Origin: Pseudomonadota bacterium
GTDB taxonomy: Bacteria > Pseudomonadota > Gammaproteobacteria > Steroidobacterales > Steroidobacteraceae
Length of the DNA stretch: 40,312 nt
Reading direction: 5' to 3'
Assembly (NCBI GenBank): GCA_021805865.1
Contig: JAJZDX010000038.1
Location: forward strand, 1 to 40,312
The translations under genes and the position numbers were made by a program. Under the pieces are notes generated by a model. It saw only the letters and a program-made list of their open reading frames with translations, did no database searches and was not told where the DNA came from. Positions 16,486 through 24,469 of the stretch are shown here, piece after piece (position 1 is the stretch's first letter; every line of letters starts with the position of its first letter).

Positions 16486-18876
16486 TCAGGTGAGTTTCAG
16501 CCTTGTGAAAACCAGTGATTTGATGAAGTCGAGCGCCAGGGCGAACAATGCGGACGCGACGAGCACGGCGCCGATGATCGGCCAGGGCAGGGGGTGCATG
16601 AGAAGGCCATAGGCCGCGAGGAGCGAGATGCTCGCGACATTGAGCACGGCGGACAGATCGACCCAGGTGCTCGGCCACGAGCTCCAGAGGCGGCGGCGAT
16701 CGCGCACCACGTAGAAGGCGGCCTGTGTGTTGAACACCAGCGTCACGGCGGCGAGTGTGCGCAGCCCGTGCCCCGCGGTCCATCCCAGGTGGAAATAGGC
16801 GGCGGCGATGACCGCGGTGCAGAAACACACGTTGCCGAGCCCGAGGACGATGGCCGCGATCGTGATGGGTCCGATCCGCCAGGCATTCGGCTCGGGAGAG
16901 GGGCGGACGTTGTCGGTGGTGGCGGACATGGCGAGAAAATCGCCGCCGATCATGACGATGACGATCAGCATCGGCGTGAGGATGGCCTGCCCGGTGAGCA
17001 GCAGCCCTGCCGTGAGGAAGAGCATCTGGTTGACCTTGGCGGTCACGGATCTCAGCGTGTATGTGAGAATGCGTTGATAGGCGACGCGGCCGGTCTTGAC
17101 GGCCGCGACGATTCCGGCGAGCCCGGGCTGGGTGAGTACGATGCCGGCGGCGGACTTGGCCACGTCGGTGGCGCTCGAGACCGCGATGCCCATCTGCGCC
17201 TGGCGCAGGGCCGGGGCATCGTTGGCGCCATCGCCGCACATTCCCACCGTGTGTCCCTCGCCCTGAAAGGCCCGCACGATATGGAACTTGTCCTCGGGGA
17301 AGACGCCGGCGAATACACCGAAATCGCGCGGATGAATCCGTTCCGGCGGCGTGCCCGCGGGACAAACCTTCCCCTCGATCCCCACGGCGCGTGCGACCAC
17401 GGTCGCGGTCGACGCTGCATCACCTGTCACCATGACCGTTTCGACACCGAGTGATTTCAGCTCCGCGATGAGCTCGCGGGCATCGGGACGGGGCGGATCG
17501 CTCAATGCGATCAGACCGATCCAGGACAGCGGGGCGGCCGGTCCTGCCGCCACCGCGAGCACACGGTAGCCTTGGCCCGCCAGCGCCTCGGCTGCCGCGC
17601 TCATCTGCGGCGCGGGGGGCGCGAGTTCGGCGATACGGGCAAATGCCCCCTTGACGATGCGGAGCGGGCGGCCATCGACGTCGAGAGCCTGTGCCTCGGA
17701 CATCTTGCGCGCGGGATCGAAGGGCACGAAGCCGCTGCGGCGGGGCAGCCCGCTTGCGGGACTTTGCGCAGCGGCGCTGCGGATTGCCGCATCGACCGGA
17801 TCCAGCCCCGCCTCGGCGCTCGCGATGGCGCCGAATCCGAGTACCCGCGGCTCATCGAGGCCCGCTGCGGCATGCACGGCGGTCACGGCCAGCGCGTTCT
17901 GCGTCAGTGTGCCGGTCTTGTCCGAGCACAGCACATCCATGGTGGCGGCCTCGTCGATCGCCGACAGGCGCGTCGGCAGCACCCCCTGCGCGGACAGTGC
18001 ACGCGCGCCGATGGCCGAGGCGAGGGTAAAGGTTGCCGGCAGTGCGACCGGAATGGCCGCCAGCACGGCCGTGAGGATCAACGGGATCACCTCGACGCCC
18101 GGCATGCGCACGGCGGTTGCGTACGCCAGCTGCAGGAGGACCATCGCGGCACAGAACAGCGCGAGGTTGCGCACCACGCGCAGCACCGCCTGCTGCTGCG
18201 TGCTTGCGCCGTGGGCTACGCGCACGAGCTCGGCGGTTCTGCCGAATTTCGTCCGCGGACCCGTCGTGGTGACCAGCGCCAGCGCCTCGCCGCGGCGCAC
18301 GAGCGCTCCGGCGTAGGTCGATGCGCCGGCGCCGGCCTCGACCGGCAGGGACTCGCCGGTCAACATCGATTGATCGAGAAGCACATTGCCTTCGAGCAGC
18401 CGGATATCCGCCGGGACGATACCGCCGAGGGTGAGTTTCACGACATCGCCCGGCACCAGCTCGCTCGCCATCAGGGTGCGCCACGCGCCGTCGCGGCGCG
18501 CCAGGGCGGTCAGTGCGAGCCGCGCTTTCAGCGCGTTGAGGGTTGCTTTTGCACGGCCTTCCTGCAGCAGGCCCAGGGCGCCGTTGAACACGAGCAGGAC
18601 CGCGATGACGGCCGCCTCGAGATACTCGTGCAGCATGAACTGCAGCAGGATTGCCGCTTCGAGCATCCAGGGAACGGGGGCCCAGAACTTCGAGAGCGCC
18701 TGCCGCCACATGCCCGGCTCCTCGTCCGGCATGGCGTTGGCGCCGTACTGATCGAGCCGCCGGCTCGCCTCGTCGCTCGTCAGGCCCCAGGTGCCGTCCG
18801 GGTGTTCGGCCTCGAGCGCGCTGCGGCCTGCGGCCGCAGCGGCGGCCGGCGTGATGTCTTCCGTAGAGCCAGGCAT
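16486..18876 (-). CDS. P-type ATPase, plasma-membrane H+-ATPase type (P3A)
   Basis: A protein of about 796 residues with the order of a P3A pump: N-terminal cytoplasmic domain (GLTSDEASRRLDQYGAN), two membrane helices, actuator loop with MLTGESLPV, the conserved helix with PVALPATFTLA, phosphorylation site D319 in CSDKTGTLTQN, MVTGD and GMCGDGANDAPAL, then about six C-terminal helices. The PVALP form and lack of an N-terminal metal-binding domain favour proton export over heavy-metal or Ca2+ transport. It probably defends cytoplasmic pH or sets membrane potential under stress. ATG at 18876 is the simplest start; an in-frame ATG at 18954 would add 26 residues. No strong ribosome site marks either. 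It diverges from a tandem Usp gene across 110 bp. Confidence 0.9.
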   Translation of the reverse strand: MPGSTEDITPAAAAAAGRSALEAEHPDGTWGLTSDEASRRLDQYGANAMPDEEPGMWRQALSKFWAPVPWMLEAAILLQFMLHEYLEAAVIAVLLVFNGALGLLQEGRAKATLNALKARLALTALARRDGAWRTLMASELVPGDVVKLTLGGIVPADIRLLEGNVLLDQSMLTGESLPVEAGAGASTYAGALVRRGEALALVTTTGPRTKFGRTAELVRVAHGASTQQQAVLRVVRNLALFCAAMVLLQLAYATAVRMPGVEVIPLILTAVLAAIPVALPATFTLASAIGARALSAQGVLPTRLSAIDEAATMDVLCSDKTGTLTQNALAVTAVHAAAGLDEPRVLGFGAIASAEAGLDPVDAAIRSAAAQSPASGLPRRSGFVPFDPARKMSEAQALDVDGRPLRIVKGAFARIAELAPPAPQMSAAAEALAGQGYRVLAVAAGPAAPLSWIGLIALSDPPRPDARELIAELKSLGVETVMVTGDAASTATVVARAVGIEGKVCPAGTPPERIHPRDFGVFAGVFPEDKFHIVRAFQGEGHTVGMCGDGANDAPALRQAQMGIAVSSATDVAKSAAGIVLTQPGLAGIVAAVKTGRVAYQRILTYTLRSVTAKVNQMLFLTAGLLLTGQAILTPMLIVIVMIGGDFLAMSATTDNVRPSPEPNAWRIGPITIAAIVLGLGNVCFCTAVIAAAYFHLGWTAGHGLRTLAAVTLVFNTQAAFYVVRDRRRLWSSWPSTWVDLSAVLNVASISLLAAYGLLMHPLPWPIIGAVLVASALFALALDFIKSLVFTRLKLT

Positions 18877-18986
18877 TGCGGAATTACGCACCGCGCGCAG
18901 CGGGCCCGGCAGTACGGTTTTCAGCAATGCCCCTGCGGTGAACCCGTATGGCACGGCCTTGCCGGCGTGGTCAGCATCGTCACATC

Positions 18987-19967
18987 ATGGCAGCGATTTC
19001 ACGCATCCTCGTCGCGGTCAAGAATCCCTGGGCCCGCTCAATGCCCGCTGTCGAGAAAGCCGTGCAGCTTGCGCGCTCCCTCGATGCCGAGGTGCGCCTC
19101 TTTCACAGCCTGAGCGACCCGGTGGTCGTGGACGTGCGGGAGATACAGAATCTCGCCAGGCTGGAGCACAACCGAAGGGATCGGGTGCTCGCTCAGCTCG
19201 AGTCGGTGGCCAAGCGCCAGGGGAGGGGCGTGACCGTGACGGGGGGGGCGGAGTGGGATTTCCCGGCCCATGAGGCCGTGATCCGCGCGGCGCAGCAATT
19301 CAAGGCGGGGCTCATCGTCGCCGAGCTTCACCCCGCCACTCATCGCATGCCCTGGCTGCTGCGTTTCACCGACTTCGAGCTGTTGCGTCTTTCACCTATG
19401 CCAGTCCTGCTCGTGAAGCTACGCCAGCCCTACGAGCGGCCCGCTGTGCTTGCGGCGCTCGATCCGAGCCACGCCCGAGCAAAGCCCGCCGGCCTCGATG
19501 CGCAGATCCTGCACTACGGCTCCAGCGTCGCCCGAGCGCTGCGAGGCGCGCTCCATGCCGTTCACGCGTGCAATTCCTTTACCACGACCTCGGTCCTACC
19601 GCGCATCGCAGCGACCGGCACCGTGGGCGTCGAGACGGCAGCGCGATCCCAAGCCAAAGCCCGCGCGGCGTTGGATCGAGCGGTACGCTCGGCTGTCGTG
19701 CGCTCACGCAGGCACGTTGTCGCACAGCATCCGGCGGATGCGATCGATGAGGTGGCGCGCGAGATCGGGGCCGGGATCGTTGTGATGGGGGCGATCTCCC
19801 GCTCCGGCCCCAGAGGCATGATGATCGGCAACACGGCCGAGAAGCTCCTCGATCGTCTCTCCTGCGACGTGCTGGTCGTAAAGCCGATCGACTTCCCGAA
19901 CCGGGTTCCCACGAAGGCGCGCGGCGCGCAGATGATTGTGCATTCCGGCGTCCAGGCCGGCTATTGA
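18987..19967 (+). CDS. tandem-domain universal stress protein
   Basis: A 326-residue protein with two Usp domains. The first opens ISRILVAVKNPWARSM, the second (from about 150) ends IVVMGAISRSGPRGMMIGNTAEKLLDRLSCDVLVVKP, a clear G-x2-G-x9-G(N/T)-type nucleotide loop. It is the third Usp gene in 13 kb. It shares a short divergent region with the H+-ATPase gene, which suggests joint control in acid or energy stress. The last part (about 310-326) is an unstructured tail. It is the last intact backbone gene before the accessory DNA. Confidence 0.88.
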   Translation: MAAISRILVAVKNPWARSMPAVEKAVQLARSLDAEVRLFHSLSDPVVVDVREIQNLARLEHNRRDRVLAQLESVAKRQGRGVTVTGGAEWDFPAHEAVIRAAQQFKAGLIVAELHPATHRMPWLLRFTDFELLRLSPMPVLLVKLRQPYERPAVLAALDPSHARAKPAGLDAQILHYGSSVARALRGALHAVHACNSFTTTSVLPRIAATGTVGVETAARSQAKARAALDRAVRSAVVRSRRHVVAQHPADAIDEVAREIGAGIVVMGAISRSGPRGMMIGNTAEKLLDRLSCDVLVVKPIDFPNRVPTKARGAQMIVHSGVQAGY

Positions 19968-20015
19968 TTCCCCGCTCGGGACGGACGCAGGTAGCTCGAT
20001 GCGCTCCTGGCGCAG

Positions 20016-20370
20016 TCACGGCAGGACCTGGCGCACACTGCCGAGCTGGCGGAACTTGCGGAAAACCAGCCCGATCGCCTTGCGGATACGCCGATCGGGA
20101 TCCATCTCCAAACCGGTCGCTCGGCGCGCGCACGTGGCCGATCGAGACGGTGGAGTCTGGCTTTCCGCGCTGAGCCCTCTGCATTGCGGTCTCCTGAGAC
20201 CGTTGGCGTATCGTGGAAAGCTGCATCTCAGAGTACGCCCTTCCTGCCGAGCAGGAGTCGATTGTTCTTCCGGCGGACACCGTAGATGCCGTCCTCGCCA
20301 ATGATCAACGTATCCACGAGCCTGCAAAACTCAAGGTGCGTATGCCAGTCGCGCCCGTTTGCGCCCCAGA
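20016..20370 (-). pseudogene. serine recombinase remnant in three frames
   Basis: Three consecutive minus-strand fragments in different frames read together as a large serine recombinase. 20365-20228 gives NGRDWHTHLEFCRLVDTLII and RLLLGRKG (catalytic domain end). 20235-20107 gives YSEMQLSTIRQRSQE and VSIGHVRAPSDRF. 20111-20016 gives DPDRRIRKAIGLVFRKFRQL and GSVRQVLP. This is the usual order and spacing of the family around the catalytic-to-recombinase junction. Frameshifts lie near 20,230 and 20,110. Both ends are missing: the nucleophilic-serine region would be right of 20,370 and the zinc-ribbon part left of 20,016. It is not functional and marks the left margin of the accessory DNA. Confidence 0.8.
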
Positions 20371-20579
20371 GGCGGCTTGATGCGGAACACCGCTGCGAGG
20401 TTCCCTTCATAGGGTTGCTCCGGGGGGTACCGGACAACGGGGCACGGCTAGTCGCAATGTCGGCGGAGGGTCGCTGCGGCCTGTTAACGAGTTAGGGAGT
20501 GGCGTGCGAGGGAATCGAGAAATTGAGAGCTGAGGCGGGTGCGGTGAAATCGTCCCCACTGCTCGCGGACGACGTTACG

Positions 20580-20690
20580 CCTCGGAATGCGGCGACGGAG
20601 TAGGGTGGCGGTGCGAGATGAATTGCACTCGCACCATTGATTCGGGCGAGCGCTGAGCTTACGGGGAGCAGCTGAAGCGTAAGCCTGGGA
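20580..20690. repeat. about 110-bp degenerate repeat, copy 1
   Basis: This stretch matches 29750-29861 in the same orientation, most clearly GCGCTGAGCTTACGGGGAGC here against GCGCTGGGCTTACGGGGAGC there, then CAGCTGAAGCGTAAGCCTG against CAGCTGAAACGTAAGCCTG. Copy 2 runs straight into a tRNA-end att copy; copy 1 is cut at that point by the left inverted repeat of the IS66 element (20691). The rest of 20371-20579 shows no gene. Confidence 0.65.
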
Positions 20691-20704
20691 GTAACTACTC
20701 ACGC
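20691..20704 (+). repeat. left inverted repeat of the IS66 element
   Basis: GTAACTACTCACGC; differs from the right end at one position. Confidence 0.75.
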
Positions 20705-20734
20705 CCGAACGCTCCCGCTCCATTGAACGGATGC

Positions 20735-20763
20735 TTGACAACGTAGCGATTTAATCCTACGCT
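20735..20763 (+). promoter_or_regulatory. possible promoter inside the IS66 left end
   Basis: TTGACA (20735-20740) is a perfect -35; 17 bp further is TACGCT (20758-20763), a weak -10. It would drive the methylase and then the transposase. The short repeat CGTAG/CTACG spans the spacer. Confidence 0.35.
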
Positions 20764-20800
20764 GCGGCCCCATCTTCGGCAGGGTACGGGTTCGGCGGCG

Positions 20801-21466
20801 GTGGGCGCATATTTCGGATCCAAGGCGACCTCGGGGTTGTGCCAGCCGATCATCGCGCTGATGCCCCCGCACGAGACCTACATCGAGAGTCACCTCGGCG
20901 GCGGGGCGATCATGAAGCGTAAGCCGCCGGCGCTGCGCAATATCGGCATCGATCGCAATGAGCGCGCCCTGGAGAGGTTTCAGTGCGAGTATCCGGTGGA
21001 GCTGGTGCAGGGCTGCGCGCACCGGTTCCTGGCCGACTTTGACTATCAGGGGCGGGAGCTCGTTTACTGCGATCCGCCGTACCTGCACTCGACGCGCAGC
21101 TCCGAGCGGCGCTACCGGTTCGACTATGAAGAGCACGATCACCTGGAGTTGCTGCGGCTGCTGAAGAGCCTGCCCTGCCAGGTCATTCTCTCGGGCTACC
21201 CGTCCGGCCTGTACGATCAGGAGCTTGCCGGCTGGCGGAGCCTGGAGCTGCAGGTGATGAACCAGGCCGGCGTGCGCACCGAAAAGGTCTGGTTCAACTT
21301 CAGTCCCGATCGGGTGCATTGGGCCGGTCACGCGGGGCGCAACCACACCCACCGCCAGACGATCAAGCGTAGGGCCCAGAGCTGGGCTCGACGCTATGCG
21401 GCAATGCCACCGGCCGAGCGCCTGGCGGTATTGGCAGGGTTGATGGCCGTAGAGGCCGGCGAGTAA
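20801..21466 (+). CDS. D12-class DNA adenine N6-methyltransferase
   Basis: A 221-residue methylase. The cofactor motif is SHLGGGAIM (30-38), in the place of the F-x-G-x-G motif, and the catalytic motif is D91-P-P-Y94. N-terminal YFGSKATSG and MPPHETYIE fit the fold of small D12 enzymes that often act alone in phages and islands. It starts at GTG 20801, which opens the first conserved strand. No restriction gene is near. It lies between the IS66 inverted repeats and ends only 18 bp before the transposase, so it is a passenger of the element and is probably co-transcribed with it. The recognition sequence cannot be read. Confidence 0.85.
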   Translation: MGAYFGSKATSGLCQPIIALMPPHETYIESHLGGGAIMKRKPPALRNIGIDRNERALERFQCEYPVELVQGCAHRFLADFDYQGRELVYCDPPYLHSTRSSERRYRFDYEEHDHLELLRLLKSLPCQVILSGYPSGLYDQELAGWRSLELQVMNQAGVRTEKVWFNFSPDRVHWAGHAGRNHTHRQTIKRRAQSWARRYAAMPPAERLAVLAGLMAVEAGE

Positions 21467-21484
21467 TCCACCAGGCCGCCTTTC

Positions 21485-22933
21485 GTGCCGAGCGTCAATA
21501 AGCAATCCCTGCGCGAGGAGTTCACGGCCCTCAAGGAGCGCTTCGGGCAGTTGTCCAGCGACGGCAAGGTCGGCGCCGAGAGCCGCGCCCTGATCGAGGC
21601 GCTGCTGATGTTGATGCAGGTGCTGATCGCGGTGTTCATGGAAAAGAACACCCCCAAGAGCAGCACGAACTCCAGCAAACCCTCCTCCCGCACCGAGAAG
21701 GACGAGAGCGCGATCGGCCACGCCGGCACCCATACCAAGGGCAAGGTGTACGACCCGAGCCGCTCGGCGAACACCCGCACCGTCGAGACCGTTGAGGTCT
21801 CCAAGGTCAGCGCCTGCGAGGAATGCGGGGAAGACCTGCGCACCGTCCGGCCTCACGGTCACGAACGGCGCACCCAGGTCGACATTGTCTTCGAGAAAGT
21901 CCTCAGCCACGTCGACGCCGAGATCAAATCCTGCCCGCACTGCGGCAGCGAGACCCGCGCGCCATTCCCCGAGAGCTTCTCTGGCCCCGTGCAGTACGGC
22001 TCGGGCATCAAGGCGTACGCGCTGAACCTGCTGATCGCCCAGATGATCTCGCTGAAGCGCGTGCAGCAGTCGATTCAGACCCTGATTGGCCTTGCAATCT
22101 CCGAGGCCACGATCTTGAAGTACCTGCTGCAGCTGCACCTGGCGCTCGCTCGCTGGGAGCAGATGGCCATCGAGCGGATCCTCATCCAGCCGGCGATGCA
22201 TGTCGATGAGACCTCGATCCGCGTCGACAAGCACAACCATTGGATCCACGTCTGCTCGGCAGGGGATATCACGCTGAAGTTCGTGCATGAGAAGCGCGGG
22301 CTGGAAGCGATGGCCGCCATCGGCATCATCCCCAAATATGGAGGGGTGATCGTGCACGACTGCTGGGCCTCCTACCTCTCCTATGAGCACTGCCGCCATG
22401 GACTCTGTGGCGCGCATCTGTTGCGCGAGCTGACCTTCATCGTCGAGGCGAACGGCTACGCCTGGGCCGCCAACATGAAGCGGCTCCTGCAGCAGACCTG
22501 CCAGCGTGTCTCCAAGCGCCAGCGCAAACGACTCACCCCGCGCGAGTACGACGCTCTGCAGCAGCACTACCGCAACATCCTCACCCGCGGCGAGCGGGAG
22601 CTGCCGCCCATCCCGGCAAAGCAGAATGGCAAACGGGGCCGGGTCGCGAAATCCGATGCTCACAATCTCTGGGAACGTCTGAAGGAGTACGAGACCGCCG
22701 TGTTGCTTTTTGCCAGGGACTCCAATGTGCCCTTCACCAATAACCGCGCCGAGCGAGACCTGCGGATGAGCAAGGTCAAGCAGAAGGTCTCGGGATGCTT
22801 CCGCAAGGCCGAGTTCGCCCAAGCCTACTGCCGCATCTCCAGCTACCTGCAGACCATGGCCAACCAAGGCGTCAACCCCCTCGTCGCTATCCAAATGGCC
22901 CTATCCGGGCAGCTCTACACCGAAACCGCGTGA
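21485..22933 (+). CDS. IS66-family transposase (single-ORF type)
   Basis: A 482-residue transposase. It has an N-terminal coiled region (about 5-55), a zinc-binding pair C111-x2-C114 and C150-x2-C153, and the DDE residues D241 (MHVDETSIRV), D292 (VIVHDCWASY) and E423 (NNRAERDLRM), followed by the YCRISSYLQT helix. The frame is open from GTG 21485 to the stop inside the right inverted repeat. The accessory genes tnpA and tnpB of classical IS66 are absent, as in the ISBst12 subgroup. Confidence 0.9.
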   Translation: MPSVNKQSLREEFTALKERFGQLSSDGKVGAESRALIEALLMLMQVLIAVFMEKNTPKSSTNSSKPSSRTEKDESAIGHAGTHTKGKVYDPSRSANTRTVETVEVSKVSACEECGEDLRTVRPHGHERRTQVDIVFEKVLSHVDAEIKSCPHCGSETRAPFPESFSGPVQYGSGIKAYALNLLIAQMISLKRVQQSIQTLIGLAISEATILKYLLQLHLALARWEQMAIERILIQPAMHVDETSIRVDKHNHWIHVCSAGDITLKFVHEKRGLEAMAAIGIIPKYGGVIVHDCWASYLSYEHCRHGLCGAHLLRELTFIVEANGYAWAANMKRLLQQTCQRVSKRQRKRLTPREYDALQQHYRNILTRGERELPPIPAKQNGKRGRVAKSDAHNLWERLKEYETAVLLFARDSNVPFTNNRAERDLRMSKVKQKVSGCFRKAEFAQAYCRISSYLQTMANQGVNPLVAIQMALSGQLYTETA

Positions 22934-22941
22934 GCAGTTAC
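22928..22941 (-). repeat. right inverted repeat of the IS66 element
   Basis: Reads GTAACTGCTCACGC on the minus strand and contains the transposase stop codon. Confidence 0.75.
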
Positions 22942-23024
22942 CCTAAATCCATAAATACGATTGCGTATCGGACTGGCATATTTCCCTGCTCGGTGGCATG
23001 CTTATCGGCCCAAGGAGGGGATGT

Positions 23025-24175
23025 ATGCCGAGAAAATGCCCATATCGTATTGAGCTGTCCGACGCAGAACGAGCCTGACTCGAGGCTACGGCTCGGAAAT
23101 ATACGTCACCGTATCGTGATGTCATCCGCGCCAGGATCGTGCTGTACGCCGCCGAGGGGCTCGACAACGACGCCATTGCGGCGCGCCTGGATACCCCGCG
23201 GCAGATTGTCAGCAAATGGCGCAAGCGCTTCTTCCGAGAACGGCTACGAGGTCTGGAGGAACGCTCCCGCACCGGGCGCCCAGCGCTCTTTTCCCCCCAG
23301 CGTCCTCGTCGCCATTAAGGCCTTGGCCTGCCAGCTGCCGTACGAGTCCGAGGTGCCGCTGTCGCGCTGGAGCGTGCCGGAGATCCGCCGCGAAGTCATC
23401 GAGCGCGGCTTGGTCGCCTCGATCGGACAAACCACCCTGTGGCGTTGGCTGACGGAGGATGCGATCCGCCCCGTGGTTGCACCGCACCTGGATTTTCCCG
23501 CGCGATCCGGCCTTCGAGCGCAAGGCCGCCAGAGTGCTGGATTTGTATCACGGGGAATGGGAAGGACAACCCTTGAGCGAGATGGACTGCATTCTTTCCA
23601 CGGACGAGAAGACCAGCATCCAGGCCCGCCGCCGTATCCATCCAACCCTGCCTACGGCGCCTGCCCGCCCGATGCGCGTGGAGCACGAATATCAACGCCG
23701 CGGCGCCTGGGCCTATCTGGCCGCTTGGGATGTCCGAGGCGCCAAGGTCTTTGGCCGCTGCGAAACCACGACCGGAATCCGCCCCTTCGGCCGCCTCCTC
23801 GCCCAGGTCATGAGGCGAGAGCCCTGTCGCTCCGCCCCGCGAGTGTTCTGGATCATGGATAACGGCTCCTCGCACCGCGGCCAAGCGTGCATCCGGCGCT
23901 TGCAGCGACGCTGGCCCACGATCATCCCGGTGCATACTCCGGTGCACGCCAGCTGGCTCAACCAGGTCGAGGTGTACTTCTCCGTCATCCAGCGCAAGGT
24001 GCTCACGCCCAACGACTTCCACTCCCTGGCTGAAGTCAAAGACCGCTTGTTGCGCTTCCAGGATCACTACGGCGCCGTCGCTCGCCCGTTCCAGTGGAAG
24101 TTCAGTCGCGAGGACTTGAGAGCACTGCTTGCCAAGATCCACGCCCATGAGCAAACCTTCCGCAAGGCAGCCTGA
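23025..24175 (+). pseudogene. broken IS630-family transposase
   Basis: Three successive frames join into one IS630 transposase. The first (from ATG 23025, with AGGAGGGG just upstream) gives MPRKCPYRIELSDAERA, a TGA stop at 23076-23078, then the helix-turn-helix region DNDAIAARLDTPRQIVSKWR. At the TTTTCCCCCC run near 23,290 the reading shifts to VLVAIKALACQLPYE...TTLWRWLTEDAIRP, and at a CCCC run near 23,470 to PWLHRTWIFPRDPAFERKAA. The last part holds the DDE set: STDEKTSIQAR, WIMDNGSSHRG and SWLNQVEVYFS. An in-frame stop and two shifts make it inactive. Remnants of AT-rich ends may lie near 22942-22975 and 24180-24212, but I cannot fix them. Confidence 0.85.
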
Positions 24176-24469
24176 GTGGAATACGTCACCGAATTTACGG
24201 GCCACAGTACTTAGCTGGGCCTGTCCGGTTCGATGAGCGGGATGTGGAGACGGAGTCATGGTTCGTCGATTGCGACACCGCCAGACGAAAGGGGCGGAAA
24301 CAGTTGAGACGCACCTACCGCCACCGCGCCACATCTCGACTCTAAGGATTCGCTCCCGGATTTGAGGTCGGCGGCCCGCCCGGGTGAGCGCCATCAAGTA
24401 CTTGCGAGCGTGTCGATGGCGGAAGTGGCTGTAGTGAAGACCTTGGCTCTGGTCAGGCTGGCGGCGGCG
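24176..24469. other. no gene recognised between the two IS remnants
   Basis: About 290 bp between the IS630 and IS1634 remnants. It should hold the right end of the first and the left end of the second; I see no convincing inverted repeats, coding sequence or promoter. Confidence 0.5.

Larger units (their letters stand above)
20691..22941 (+). mobile_element. IS66-family element with a DNA methylase passenger
   Basis: The element is bounded by GTAACTACTCACGC (20691-20704) and its inverted partner GTAACTGCTCACGC (22941-22928), 13 of 14 identical and beginning with the GTAA typical of IS66 ends. It is 2251 bp long and holds a D12-class adenine methylase and a single IS66 transposase in the same direction. 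No 8-bp target duplication is visible (gcctggga left, cctaaatc right), so one flank has probably been lost or exchanged. Both genes are open, and the element could still be active. Confidence 0.78.

Noticed and set aside
17572-19113. Plus-strand open frame opposite the P-type ATPase
   Set aside because: Arg/Gly/His-rich shadow without motifs; the ATPase on the other strand is certain.
20683-22949. Target-site duplication of the IS66 element
   Set aside because: The 8 bases on the two sides (gcctggga, cctaaatc) do not match, so no duplication can be claimed.
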